Shown: positions 1 to 7,571 of the stretch, in pieces
How positions within the stretch are numbered: the stretch's first letter is position 1
Layout of the letters: each line of letters begins with the position of its first letter
Assembly: GCA_934630485.1 (NCBI GenBank)
Contig: CAKTWD010000009.1
Location: forward strand, 1-28,087
Origin: an uncultured Eggerthellaceae bacterium
GTDB lineage: Bacteria > Actinomycetota > Coriobacteriia > Coriobacteriales > Eggerthellaceae
Direction of reading: 5' to 3'
Length of the DNA stretch: 28,087 nucleotides
Translations under genes and position numbers: made by a program
Notes under the pieces: model-generated
The model's input: the letters and a program-made list of their open reading frames with translations, nothing else
Told to the model about the DNA's origin: nothing
The model's database searches: none

Positions 1-231
1 GAAGTCAAGCTCAAGCTGCCCGTCAACGACGGCGTTCGAAGCCTTCTTCTTCTCGATCTTGTCGATAGACCACGAAACAGCATCTTTCCCGTACAGCTCG
101 AGCATGCGCATGCGCGCATCATGCTGATTATCCTTCGAGTTAAGACGAGCGTCGCTCTCGAATTCAAAGAAACCCGAACCGCGTACGTCTGCCGCCGCGG
201 GTGAAATGTAATGTGCCATGAAAGTAGTCAT
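1..231 (-). CDS. Unrecognised protein, C-terminus outside window
   Basis: This is an open frame of 77 codons that runs off the left edge. It reads MTTFMAHYISPAAADVRG, then an acidic/aromatic stretch (FFEFESDARLN), then a helical, charged part (RMRMLELYGKDAV, IDKIEKKK). I do not recognise the family. It lies 60 bases after rnr on the same strand. No Shine-Dalgarno sequence precedes the ATG at 231 or the in-frame ATG at 219. However, an extended -10 element (TGGTATCAT) ends 7 bases before the ATG at 231, so the message may be leaderless, which favours 231 as the start. Other bacteria often have smpB after rnr, but this N-terminus does not look like SmpB. That it is a real gene is inferred from the open frame, the promoter match and codon use like its neighbours. 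Confidence 0.6.
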   Translation of the reverse strand, partial: MTTFMAHYISPAAADVRGSGFFEFESDARLNSKDNQHDARMRMLELYGKDAVSWSIDKIEKKKASNAVVDGQLELDF

Positions 232-238
232 GGGTGGA

Positions 239-247
239 ATGATACCA
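239..247 (-). promoter_or_regulatory. Extended -10 promoter for a leaderless gene
   Basis: On the minus strand TGGTATCAT gives a TG-N extended -10 with the hexamer TATCAT at 239-244. Seven bases separate the hexamer from the ATG at 231, so the expected transcription start falls on or next to the A of the start codon. No good -35 is seen, which extended -10 promoters tolerate. Confidence 0.4.
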
Positions 248-291
248 CGCGCACGCGCCACAGAGGCGAGATCGCAGAGGGCACCCAAGCT

Positions 292-2412
292 TCACGAATG
301 CGTTACTGGCTTCTTCCCGTTTTTGCGAATGGGCTTGAAGTCGAGACGACGCGTCCTTCTATCAGCCGATACCAGCATGACGGCCATCTGCTGCCCCAAG
401 CGGTACTCGCGACCGGAGTCGGCGCCAATCAAACGGTGGCGAAGCGAATCGAACAGGAAGTACTCACGGCCCAAGTCCTCGATGCGGATCATTCCCTCGG
501 CGGTGTTATCGAGCTGAACGAACAAGCCGTACGATGTAGCCCCCGTCACCATCGCCGAGAACGTTTCGCCGACATGCTGCTCCATCAGTTCAACGATCTT
601 GACCATCTGCGATTCCTGCGATGCCTTCTCGGCTTCACGCTCCATTTTCGAAGAATGCTCGGCGATCCACGCAAGGCTCGACACTTCCTGATCGAATTTC
701 TCACCGCGCTTTGCAAGCGCGGCTTTGAGCATCCGATGCACGACAAGGTCGGGATAACGCCTGATCGGACTAGTGAAATGGCAATATGCCTCGCTTGCAA
801 GGCCGTAATGGGGCTCGCACTCGGGCTTGTAGACGGCGCGCATCATAGAGCGAAGAATGATCATGTTGACCAGCTTGCCCTCGGGGCGACCCTCCGAGAA
901 CGAGACCGCTGCAGCCACAGCATGAGGATCGCCAGACAAAAGCCAATGAGCTCCGATCTTCTTGAACCACGGGTACTCGTCCAACACAGGGATCAATCCC
1001 TCAAGGCTGTCGTACGAAGGAGCTTCGTGAACGCGATAAATGCACGGGAAGGACTTGTCGCGAAGGAATCGTGCAACCGTCTCGTTCGCAAGGATCATGG
1101 ATTCTTCGATGAGCTCGGTTGCATCGGTCTTACAGCGCAAATCGACATCGACCGGCGCCCCTTCCGTATCAAGACGAACGCGAGCTTCCACAGTCTTGAA
1201 ATCAATGCCACCGACCTCGCGTCGGGCGGCTGCGCGCTGCTTGGCGATGAAGGAAAGACCGCGAATGCGTTTGGCAAGGTCACCCGAAAGCGCGAGAACT
1301 TCGGGCACGGCGATGGAAAGAGCTGGCGTCGAAACGTCGCCGTCCTTGTTTTCGAGAAGCTCTTGAGCCTGGTCGTAGGTAAGACGCGCCGCCGACTCGA
1401 TGATCGCAGGGTAGATATCCGAGGAAAGCACCTTGCCGTCGGCGTCGAGATACATGTCAACCGTCATCGTTCGGCGAGCTTCGAAAGGACGAAGCGAGCA
1501 CAAATCGCAGGAAAGCTCTTCCGGAAGCATGGGAATCACACGGTCGACAAGATATACGCTGGTTGCACGCCTTCGTGCATCGAGGTCGATTGAAGAACCC
1601 CATGGAACATAATGCCCAACATCGGCGATATGGACACCAAGACGCCAAACGGCACCGCTTTGTGGATTAGAAACGGGTTCGAGCGAAACCGCATCATCGA
1701 AGTCGCGCGCATCGGCTGGATCGATGGTGAAGACAAAGCGCTTGCGAAGGTCGCGGTATCCTTGGCTCAAAGCGTTTTCAACGTCAAGTTTCGAATCGCG
1801 AGCCTGCTCGAGCGAAGCTTCCGAAAACGAAGTCTCGAACTTATGACGCCCGACGATGAGGTCGATCGGAATGCGCTCATCATCAGCTTCACCCAAAACC
1901 TCTTGGACGATTCCCGTCGCTGCGCTGTTCCTTGTGGGAAAAGAAGTGATGCGGACGCTGACAATCGAACTGTCGGGAATGCCCGGCGTATCCTTAATCT
2001 GAGTGAAGATGTCGTAATTGATACGCGGGTCTTCAGGAACAACGACACCGAACGGTTCAGCGATCTCGTAACGCCCGACAATGACATCGTGCGCACGCTG
2101 AACAACGGCGACGACACGCGCAAAAGGTTTCTTGCCTGAACCCGAACCTGACTTGCGCCCACCCCTATTCGAACGCTCCTCAGAACCCGCATCGGTTTCA
2201 TGCTGAGATATGCGGTACTTCCCCTGATTGGGCAACGGCGCGATATCGACCAAGTCACCATCGAATGCTCCGTGCATTTTCGACTTAGGGATGAAATACT
2301 CACCTTCGGCAGTGACGACAAAGCCATAACCGCCGGGACGAGCCGAAAGCGTTCCTCGGGGATGGCCTTTGGGCATACGACGAGTATGAGATCTTCTACG
2401 AGGCATAGGCAT
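292..2412 (-). CDS. rnr: Ribonuclease R (RNB family exoribonuclease)
   Basis: This is a processive 3'-5' exoribonuclease of the RNase II/R family; it degrades structured RNA and takes part in rRNA and tmRNA-linked decay in the cytoplasm. In 706 residues I see a short basic N-terminus, a cold-shock OB fold at about 18-60 (GTLSARPGGYGFVV), and a second OB region. The RNB catalytic domain has the metal-binding motif DPADARDFDDA at 231-241 (Asp231, 237, 239, 240). The family signature HFTSPIRRYPDLVVHR is at 545-560, and a C-terminal S1 domain is at about 615-695. The N-terminal winged-helix found in longer homologues such as E. coli RNase R (813 aa) is absent. The ATG overlaps the ctpA stop by one base (TAATG), so translation is probably coupled to the ftsE-ftsX-ctpA-rnr operon. 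Confidence 0.95.
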   Translation of the reverse strand: MPMPRRRSHTRRMPKGHPRGTLSARPGGYGFVVTAEGEYFIPKSKMHGAFDGDLVDIAPLPNQGKYRISQHETDAGSEERSNRGGRKSGSGSGKKPFARVVAVVQRAHDVIVGRYEIAEPFGVVVPEDPRINYDIFTQIKDTPGIPDSSIVSVRITSFPTRNSAATGIVQEVLGEADDERIPIDLIVGRHKFETSFSEASLEQARDSKLDVENALSQGYRDLRKRFVFTIDPADARDFDDAVSLEPVSNPQSGAVWRLGVHIADVGHYVPWGSSIDLDARRRATSVYLVDRVIPMLPEELSCDLCSLRPFEARRTMTVDMYLDADGKVLSSDIYPAIIESAARLTYDQAQELLENKDGDVSTPALSIAVPEVLALSGDLAKRIRGLSFIAKQRAAARREVGGIDFKTVEARVRLDTEGAPVDVDLRCKTDATELIEESMILANETVARFLRDKSFPCIYRVHEAPSYDSLEGLIPVLDEYPWFKKIGAHWLLSGDPHAVAAAVSFSEGRPEGKLVNMIILRSMMRAVYKPECEPHYGLASEAYCHFTSPIRRYPDLVVHRMLKAALAKRGEKFDQEVSSLAWIAEHSSKMEREAEKASQESQMVKIVELMEQHVGETFSAMVTGATSYGLFVQLDNTAEGMIRIEDLGREYFLFDSLRHRLIGADSGREYRLGQQMAVMLVSADRRTRRLDFKPIRKNGKKPVTHS

Positions 2413-3707
2413 TAATTCGATAGAAGGCCGCTGGCATAGCCAATGGCGTAATCGTACTGAGCGTCACCGGAATCTCCGTTGACAACGGTGATATCGGGGT
2501 TGATGCCGGTTTTATCAATGCTTCGGCCCTGGGCTGTGAGGTAATAAGCTGCCGTATAACGGATGGCGCCGCCGAACGACAACTCGCGAACAACCTGGAC
2601 GGAGCCCTTTCCAAGCGTGGCTTCACCAACGATAGTGCCGCGCTGCGTTTCCTTGAATGCGGCGGCAAGCACCTCGGCACTGGCTGCAGTGTTTTTGTTG
2701 ACAAGCACAACCAAAGGCCTGACGGTAGCGCTCGTGCCCGAAACAGCTTTTGCGCTTGTGCCGTTCTTGGTTTGAATCTGCACTACGTTACCGCTGTTGA
2801 TGAACAAGCTGGCAATGCTGACAGCTTGGTTAAGATAGCCGCCCGGGTTGTCGCGCAAGTCAAGGACATAAGCCTCGACGCCCTGAGCCTCAAGCTCTTC
2901 AACTGCTTTGCGAACAAGCTCGGAAGAATTCTGCGTGAACTGCTTGATGTTGATGTAGCCAACGCCATCGTTAACGGAAGTGGTGATGTTGCGCGACGAC
3001 GACGGCTCGCACGGAAGCGCAGTGGTGAACTCTTGTCCGCCTGTCGATTCAAGCGACTCGGGTCGACGCCATGTGATTGCGACGGACTGGCCTTCCAGGT
3101 TGTTGAGTGCAGCGATAACTTCGGCACGGGTCCAAGCCTGAGCACGATCGCCATTGATGGCAACGATGAAGTCGCCCACACGAACATCGGAAAGCTGCGC
3201 TGCAGAGCCCTCGAACACATCGACCGCATATGCTTGGCCGTTGTATTCAGAGAACATCACGCCAACACCCGCATACCCCTCTGCGTCGTCAGACAACAGC
3301 TGGCTGTAGCGAGAGGGATCGAAGTAGCGAAAATAGGGATCGTCCGAGGCTTTCGAGAACGAGGCCATGACCTCATTCGTAGCCGCATCAAGGTCGTATG
3401 AGTCCATCGAATCGGCGTTGAGGACCTCTTCAACTTCGCTCATCCTGGCGGACAGCGCATTATATACGTCCTTTTTAGAGGCCGCTGCTTTGGAATCTTC
3501 AACACCCGTCACAGACTGAGGAAACCCGAGCGACTGCAACCACATGGAGTTGCCACGAACGAAGAAACCCAGCAGAAAAGCGCCGCAAATAGCAAGTATG
3601 ACCAGGGATGACCTGATCATACGTAAATTGCGCGCACGCTTTTTCTGCGTGCGCGCTGCAAGTCGGGATTGACTCTTAGTTTTATTATCTTGCGAATCCA
3701 TAGACAT
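2412..3707 (-). CDS. ctpA: S41 family C-terminal processing peptidase with PDZ domain
   Basis: This is a membrane-anchored serine protease of the CtpA/CtpB/Prc family that cleaves protein tails outside the membrane. In 431 residues there is a basic N-terminus, one membrane segment at about 31-50, a PDZ domain at about 135-215 (VGVMFSEYNG to VAINGDRAQAW), and a tail-specific protease domain with RDNPGG at 285-290. The catalytic Ser343 lies in NTAASAEVLAAAF and Lys367 in LGKGSVQVV. It starts 18 bases after ftsX and overlaps rnr by one base. An S41 protease directly after ftsX is also found in Bacillus (ctpB). FtsEX is known to control cell-wall hydrolases, so a role in envelope proteolysis tied to FtsEX is a reasonable inference, not shown. 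The symbol is a family label; ctpB would be equally fair. Confidence 0.92.
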   Translation of the reverse strand: MSMDSQDNKTKSQSRLAARTQKKRARNLRMIRSSLVILAICGAFLLGFFVRGNSMWLQSLGFPQSVTGVEDSKAAASKKDVYNALSARMSEVEEVLNADSMDSYDLDAATNEVMASFSKASDDPYFRYFDPSRYSQLLSDDAEGYAGVGVMFSEYNGQAYAVDVFEGSAAQLSDVRVGDFIVAINGDRAQAWTRAEVIAALNNLEGQSVAITWRRPESLESTGGQEFTTALPCEPSSSRNITTSVNDGVGYINIKQFTQNSSELVRKAVEELEAQGVEAYVLDLRDNPGGYLNQAVSIASLFINSGNVVQIQTKNGTSAKAVSGTSATVRPLVVLVNKNTAASAEVLAAAFKETQRGTIVGEATLGKGSVQVVRELSFGGAIRYTAAYYLTAQGRSIDKTGINPDITVVNGDSGDAQYDYAIGYASGLLSN

Positions 3708-3725
3708 CAGGATAAGCCAGCAATG

Positions 3726-4637
3726 CTAAACCTTCAAGTAGCGACGCATTGCGAACGCCGAACCAATAAGGCCGATGACCAAGCCTGCGACAAGAAGACC
3801 AACATAAATGAGCACGTAAGTCTGACCAGCGACATCCATGGGCAGGAAGGTAAGCGCAGACTGAACCTTAGGCAATGCAACCCTATGGATAAGCTCGATG
3901 CTGCCGATAGCCAAAAGCGAACCGATGATGGCGTGCATGGCACCTTCCATCAGGAACGGCCCACGAATGAACCCATTCGAAGCACCTACCAAGCGCATGA
4001 TAGCGATCTCCTTGCGCCTTGCCAAAATAGCGAGGCGAATGGTGTTATTGATGAACACCATGGCGATGAAGATCAACAGCACGATCAAAGCAAGACCGAT
4101 GTAGCGAACGTAGCTAGTGAGCTGGAACAGTCGCTCGACGGTTTTCTGACCATACTTCAGCGAATCAGCGGGCTTACTAGGCTCGTCGCAAGCCTTCTTG
4201 AACGTGGAGTTTGCCACGATTTGATCTGCAACGGACTCAACCATCTGCGGATCGGAAAGCTCGATGGTCAACGAAGCCGGCAACGGGTTCGCGCCGTCAA
4301 GCTGATCGACGATCTCGGGATTCGAAGACATGGCGCGGAAATTCTCAAGCGCCTGATCCTTCGAAACATAGGAGACGCCGGAAACGCCATCGATAGCCTT
4401 GATCTCGCTGGTGAGCGAAGAAACCTGGGAGTCGCTTACGTCGTCACTAAGATAGGCCGTGATGGTGACTTCGCTCTCGACAGAACTAACCACGTTCTCG
4501 ATGACAGCCGCACCCACCAAGAACACGCCGATGACGAACAGCGACAAGAAGATTGTGATGATGGAACCAAGCGTGGTGGACAGGTTGCGCGCAAAGCCGC
4601 GCAGAGCCTCTTTGATGAAGTAAATGAAACTAGACAT
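3726..4637 (-). CDS. ftsX: Cell division protein FtsX, ABC transporter permease-like subunit
   Basis: FtsX forms a complex with the ATPase FtsE at the division site or envelope and passes ATP-driven conformational changes to peptidoglycan hydrolases outside. The 303 residues show the family layout: short cytoplasmic N-terminus (FIYFIKEALRGFARN), TM1 about 22-47, a large extracellular loop about 50-175, TM2 about 177-200, TM3 about 229-252 and TM4 about 272-297 ending in a basic tail. The cytoplasmic loop (LAILARRKEIAIMRLVGAS) is typical of the FtsX permease fold. Its ATG lies inside the 3' end of ftsE with an 8-base overlap, indicating coupled synthesis of the two partners. Confidence 0.96.
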   Translation of the reverse strand: MSSFIYFIKEALRGFARNLSTTLGSIITIFLSLFVIGVFLVGAAVIENVVSSVESEVTITAYLSDDVSDSQVSSLTSEIKAIDGVSGVSYVSKDQALENFRAMSSNPEIVDQLDGANPLPASLTIELSDPQMVESVADQIVANSTFKKACDEPSKPADSLKYGQKTVERLFQLTSYVRYIGLALIVLLIFIAMVFINNTIRLAILARRKEIAIMRLVGASNGFIRGPFLMEGAMHAIIGSLLAIGSIELIHRVALPKVQSALTFLPMDVAGQTYVLIYVGLLVAGLVIGLIGSAFAMRRYLKV

Positions 4638-5463
4638 CGAAACCGTACACTCCCCTGTCCTGGTCGCGCGTCAGATGACCGCGGTCGAGCGCGATAACGC
4701 GGCGACGCATGTTGTCGACCATCTCGCGGTCGTGCGTTGCAACCAGAACCGTGGTGCCCGTGCGATTGATTCGCTCGAGCAGGTCCATGATGCCGCGCGA
4801 GGTTTGCGGGTCGAGGTTTCCCGTAGGCTCGTCGCAGATAAGCAGCGGCGGGCGGTTCACGATGGCGCGAGCAATGGAAACACGCTGCTGCTCGCCACCG
4901 GAAAGCTGGTCGGGCATCTTGTTGAGCTTGTCCTGCAAGCCGACAAGACGCAGGACCTCGGGAACCTGGGTCTTAATGACATGGCGGCTCTTGCCGATTA
5001 CCTCAAGTGCAAACGAGACGTTCTCGAAAACAGTCTTGTTCGGAAGAAGCTTGAAGTCTTGGAAGACGCAACCGATGTTGCGACGAAGATACGGAACGCG
5101 CCAATTGCGCATGCTTCCGAGATCCTCGTTCGCAACATAGATGTGTCCCTCGGTGGGCTTGAGCTCGCGAGTAAGAAGGCGGATCATAGTTGATTTGCCC
5201 GAGCCAGAATGGCCAACCAGGAAGACGAACTCGCCTGCATAGATTTGTAGAGAGATGTCATGAAGGGCAGGCCTATTGGGCTGAGCAGGGTAAACCTTGG
5301 TCATATGGTCGAAAGTGATAACCGGCTCCCCCGTTTGACGAGGGGCATCTTCCACGTCGAGGACGGGAAGAGACTCGGAGAGCTGGGAACTCACTTGCCT
5401 TTGCGGTGCCGCATGACGGCCACCGGCACGCCGAGGAGACCCTTGGGTGCTTGCATTTGTCAC
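4630..5463 (-). CDS. ftsE: Cell division ATP-binding protein FtsE
   Basis: ABC-type ATPase that pairs with FtsX. Walker A GHSGSGKST is at 84-92, the Q-loop Gln at 135, the signature LSGGEQQ at 187-193, Walker B LLICDEP at 207-213 with Glu212, and the H-loop His at 244. The start is GTG at 5463, chosen because GGAG lies at 5470-5473 with 6 bases of spacing; no other start codon fits before the ABC domain. This gives 277 residues and a roughly 47-residue polar, basic N-terminal tail before VITFDHMTKVY, where FtsE proteins of about 230 residues usually begin. The gene heads ftsE-ftsX-ctpA-rnr. Confidence 0.96.
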   Translation of the reverse strand: MTNASTQGSPRRAGGRHAAPQRQVSSQLSESLPVLDVEDAPRQTGEPVITFDHMTKVYPAQPNRPALHDISLQIYAGEFVFLVGHSGSGKSTMIRLLTRELKPTEGHIYVANEDLGSMRNWRVPYLRRNIGCVFQDFKLLPNKTVFENVSFALEVIGKSRHVIKTQVPEVLRLVGLQDKLNKMPDQLSGGEQQRVSIARAIVNRPPLLICDEPTGNLDPQTSRGIMDLLERINRTGTTVLVATHDREMVDNMRRRVIALDRGHLTRDQDRGVYGFDV

Positions 5464-5506
5464 AGAATACTCCGTTCAGATTGCACGATTACTATGACAA
5501 CCTTAA

Positions 5507-5512
5507 ATTTTA
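5507..5512 (-). promoter_or_regulatory. Possible -10 element for ftsE
   Basis: The 54 bases between the transketolase gene and ftsE hold TAAAAT on the minus strand, one mismatch from the -10 consensus. The -35 candidate 16 bases upstream (TTAGGT) is poor and lies inside the upstream gene. No terminator is seen here, so read-through from the transketolase genes is equally possible. Confidence 0.25.
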
Positions 5513-5517
5513 GCAGA

Positions 5518-6492
5518 CTAGGCTCGCGACCTAACCCTCTCCACGGCATCAACAATCGCGGCAGCGTCCATCTTGAAGTAGCCAAGAAGCTCTTCGAACG
5601 CACCCGATTTGCCGAAGCGATCCTTCATTCCGATCATCTCCATGGGAACAGGCTCGTTCTGAACGAGCGTCTCGGCAACAGCGGAACCAAGGCCGCCGTA
5701 AACGCTGTGTTCCTCGGCGGTGACGACGCAGCCGGTCTTGCGAACCGATGCAAGGATGGTTTCCTCGTCGAGGGGCTTTACCGAGAATGCGTCGATAACC
5801 TCGACGGAAACGCCCTTCTGCTCGAGCATGTCAGCAGCCTTGAGAGCCTGATCGATCATCACGCCGCAAGCGACGATGGTAGCATCGGTGCCCTCGCGCA
5901 GCACGTAAGCGCGACCGAGTTCGAGCTGGACGCCCTCGGCGTACACGGCAGGAACGGAAGCGCGGCCCATACGAACGTAGACAGGACCCGGGGTTTCCGC
6001 GGCAAGCCTGATCGCAGCACGAGCCGCCTCATAGTCGGCGGGAACGAGAACGCGCATGTTGGGCAGACCGCGCATGAGCGAAATATCCTCGAGCATTTGA
6101 TGGCTGCCGCCGTCAGGGCCGACGGAGATGCCTGCATGCGTAGGAGCGATTTTGACGTTGAGGTCGCCATAGCAAACGGTGTTGCGGATCTGATCGTAAG
6201 CGCGACCGGTACCGAACACGGCGAACGAGCCGGTGAAGGCGATGTTGCCGGTTAGGGACAGACCGGCAGCGACGTCGATCATGTTCTGCTCGGCGATGCC
6301 GACGTTGTACAGGCGGTCGGCATATGCCTCGTTTGCAGCAGCGAACTTCTTGGTAGTGGTAGAGCCAGTGAGGTCGGCATCGACCGCGACAACGGGCATG
6401 CCCTCGTCAGCCAACTGAGCCAGCGTCACGCCGTAAGCTGCACGGGTGGCTTTCTTTTCCTGAGCTTGGGTTGCATCTGCAAGCTTGATCAT
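5518..6492 (-). CDS. Transketolase, C-terminal subunit (pyrimidine-binding and C-terminal domains)
   Basis: Second half of a split transketolase, which moves two-carbon ketol units between sugar phosphates in the non-oxidative pentose phosphate pathway. In 324 residues the transketolase pyrimidine-binding domain (about 14-180) contains LYNVGIAEQNMIDVAAGL with the cofactor-activating Glu at 68. It is followed by the transketolase C-terminal domain (about 195-315, starting at ELGRAYVLREGTDATIVACG). AKKEA, then a TAA two bases before this ATG, ends the partner gene, and the Shine-Dalgarno AAGGAGG sits in the last codons of that partner, so the two subunits should be made together. A 1-deoxyxylulose-5-phosphate synthase fragment is less likely because the N-terminal partner has transketolase motifs. 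Confidence 0.93.
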   Translation of the reverse strand: MIKLADATQAQEKKATRAAYGVTLAQLADEGMPVVAVDADLTGSTTTKKFAAANEAYADRLYNVGIAEQNMIDVAAGLSLTGNIAFTGSFAVFGTGRAYDQIRNTVCYGDLNVKIAPTHAGISVGPDGGSHQMLEDISLMRGLPNMRVLVPADYEAARAAIRLAAETPGPVYVRMGRASVPAVYAEGVQLELGRAYVLREGTDATIVACGVMIDQALKAADMLEQKGVSVEVIDAFSVKPLDEETILASVRKTGCVVTAEEHSVYGGLGSAVAETLVQNEPVPMEMIGMKDRFGKSGAFEELLGYFKMDAAAIVDAVERVRSRA

Positions 6493-6494
6493 GG

Positions 6495-7325
6495 TTATGC
6501 CTCCTTCTTGGCGGCGCCAAGATCGATAAGAGCTTGTTCGAGTTCTTCGGCGTTAGGCGCCTTGCCGTGCCAGCCAGCCTGGTCCTCCATGAAGGAGACA
6601 CCCTTGCCCTTAATGGTGCGGGCGATGAAAACATGCGGCTTGCCGTCGCGCGCGGATTTCACCTTGGCGAAGGCATCGCGAAGAGCAGCGACATCATGAC
6701 CGTCGATCTCGTGAGCCTCCCAGCCGAATGCAGTGAACTTGGAAGCAAGATCGCCCGGGTCGCAGACATCGGAGGTCTTGCCGTCGATCTGAAGGCCGTT
6801 GCGGTCGATGATGGCGACAAGGTTGTCCAGGTTGCGATGGGCAGCGAACATTGCGGCTTCCCAAACCTGACCCTCCTGGCACTCGCCATCACCGAGCAAG
6901 GTGAAGACGGTGTTGTCGTTGCCGGCAAGCTTCATACCGCATGCCATGCCGCAGGCGATGGAAAGACCCTGACCAAGAGAACCGGTGGAAACCTCGACGC
7001 CGGGCAGAAGATTCATATCGGGGTGACCCTGAAGGCGCGTTCCGAGTTTACGAAGCGTGGCCAGTTCTTCCTTGGGGAAGTAGCCCGACTCGGCAAGTGC
7101 AGCGTACAGCGCAGGAGCCGCATGACCCTTGGCAAGGATGAAGCGATCGCGATCCTCGTTCTTGGGATTAGAAGGGTCGTGCTTCATCGTGTCGAAATAA
7201 AGCACCGACAGAATGTCCGCGCATGAAAGAGAGCCGCCTGGATGGCCGCTTCCCGCTTCGGCGATCATGCGCACGATGTCGATGCGCATGTCGTTAGCGA
7301 TGCCCGCCAACTGTTCTTCGTTCAT
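6495..7325 (-). CDS. Transketolase, N-terminal subunit (diphosphate-binding domain)
   Basis: First half of the split transketolase. In 276 residues it shows GSGHPGGSLSCADIL at 26-40, the RFILAKGHAAPALYA segment at 61-75, and the thiamine diphosphate/magnesium motif beginning GDGECQEGQVWEAAMF at 145 and continuing through NLDNL to Asn176. These are the expected elements of the diphosphate-binding domain; the pyrimidine-binding domain is supplied by the gene 2 bases downstream. The start at 7325 has AGAGG about 9 bases upstream. It is preceded by a candidate promoter, a leader hairpin and the prfB terminator, so the pair is probably its own transcription unit. Confidence 0.93.
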   Translation of the reverse strand: MNEEQLAGIANDMRIDIVRMIAEAGSGHPGGSLSCADILSVLYFDTMKHDPSNPKNEDRDRFILAKGHAAPALYAALAESGYFPKEELATLRKLGTRLQGHPDMNLLPGVEVSTGSLGQGLSIACGMACGMKLAGNDNTVFTLLGDGECQEGQVWEAAMFAAHRNLDNLVAIIDRNGLQIDGKTSDVCDPGDLASKFTAFGWEAHEIDGHDVAALRDAFAKVKSARDGKPHVFIARTIKGKGVSFMEDQAGWHGKAPNAEELEQALIDLGAAKKEA

Positions 7326-7354
7326 GGATTTCGACCTCTCCCGTTACGATTAAT

Positions 7355-7379
7355 CAGCCGCTTTGCTTGATTGCGGCTG
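7355..7379 (-). repeat. Leader hairpin upstream of the transketolase genes
   Basis: CAGCCGC at 7355-7361 and GCGGCTG at 7373-7379 form a perfect 7-bp stem with an 11-base loop. It lies between the candidate promoter and the ribosome-binding site of the transketolase N-terminal subunit. There is no U-tract, so it is not a terminator. Confidence 0.45.
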
Positions 7380-7396
7380 TGAACATTACTTTCGCT

Positions 7397-7402
7397 ATTG
7401 TA
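7397..7402 (-). promoter_or_regulatory. Candidate -10 element for the transketolase operon
   Basis: TACAAT on the minus strand (5 of 6 to consensus) lies about 72 bases before the start codon and downstream of the prfB terminator. No convincing -35 is seen at 16-18 bases. The call depends on the -10 match and its position. Confidence 0.35.
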
Positions 7403-7502
7403 CAACGAGAGAGGGAACGTACCGGATGGCGAAGGGGTGTTCATATTATTTCTGATTCGGGCTAACCTGGAATCAACGGCAGGAAGAAAGCCCGCTGGCA
7501 GC

Positions 7503-7534
7503 AAAAAACCGGGCGTTTGATAGCAAACGCCCGG
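7503..7534 (-). terminator. Rho-independent terminator after prfB
   Basis: A perfect 11-bp stem is formed by 7509-7519 (CCGGGCGTTTG) and 7524-7534, with a 4-base loop. On the minus strand it is followed at once by TTTTTT (7508-7503). It begins 37 bases past the prfB stop codon and closes the secA-prfB unit. Confidence 0.92.
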
Positions 7535-7571
7535 CTACGTGCATAAAGATTTGCCTTGGACCCGTTAAGCC

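Noticed and set aside
211..1593. Long plus-strand open frame of 460 codons opposite rnr
   Set aside because: It lies antisense to a clear RNase R gene with intact motifs, and its translation has no recognisable domain. High G+C minus-strand genes often leave such mirror frames.
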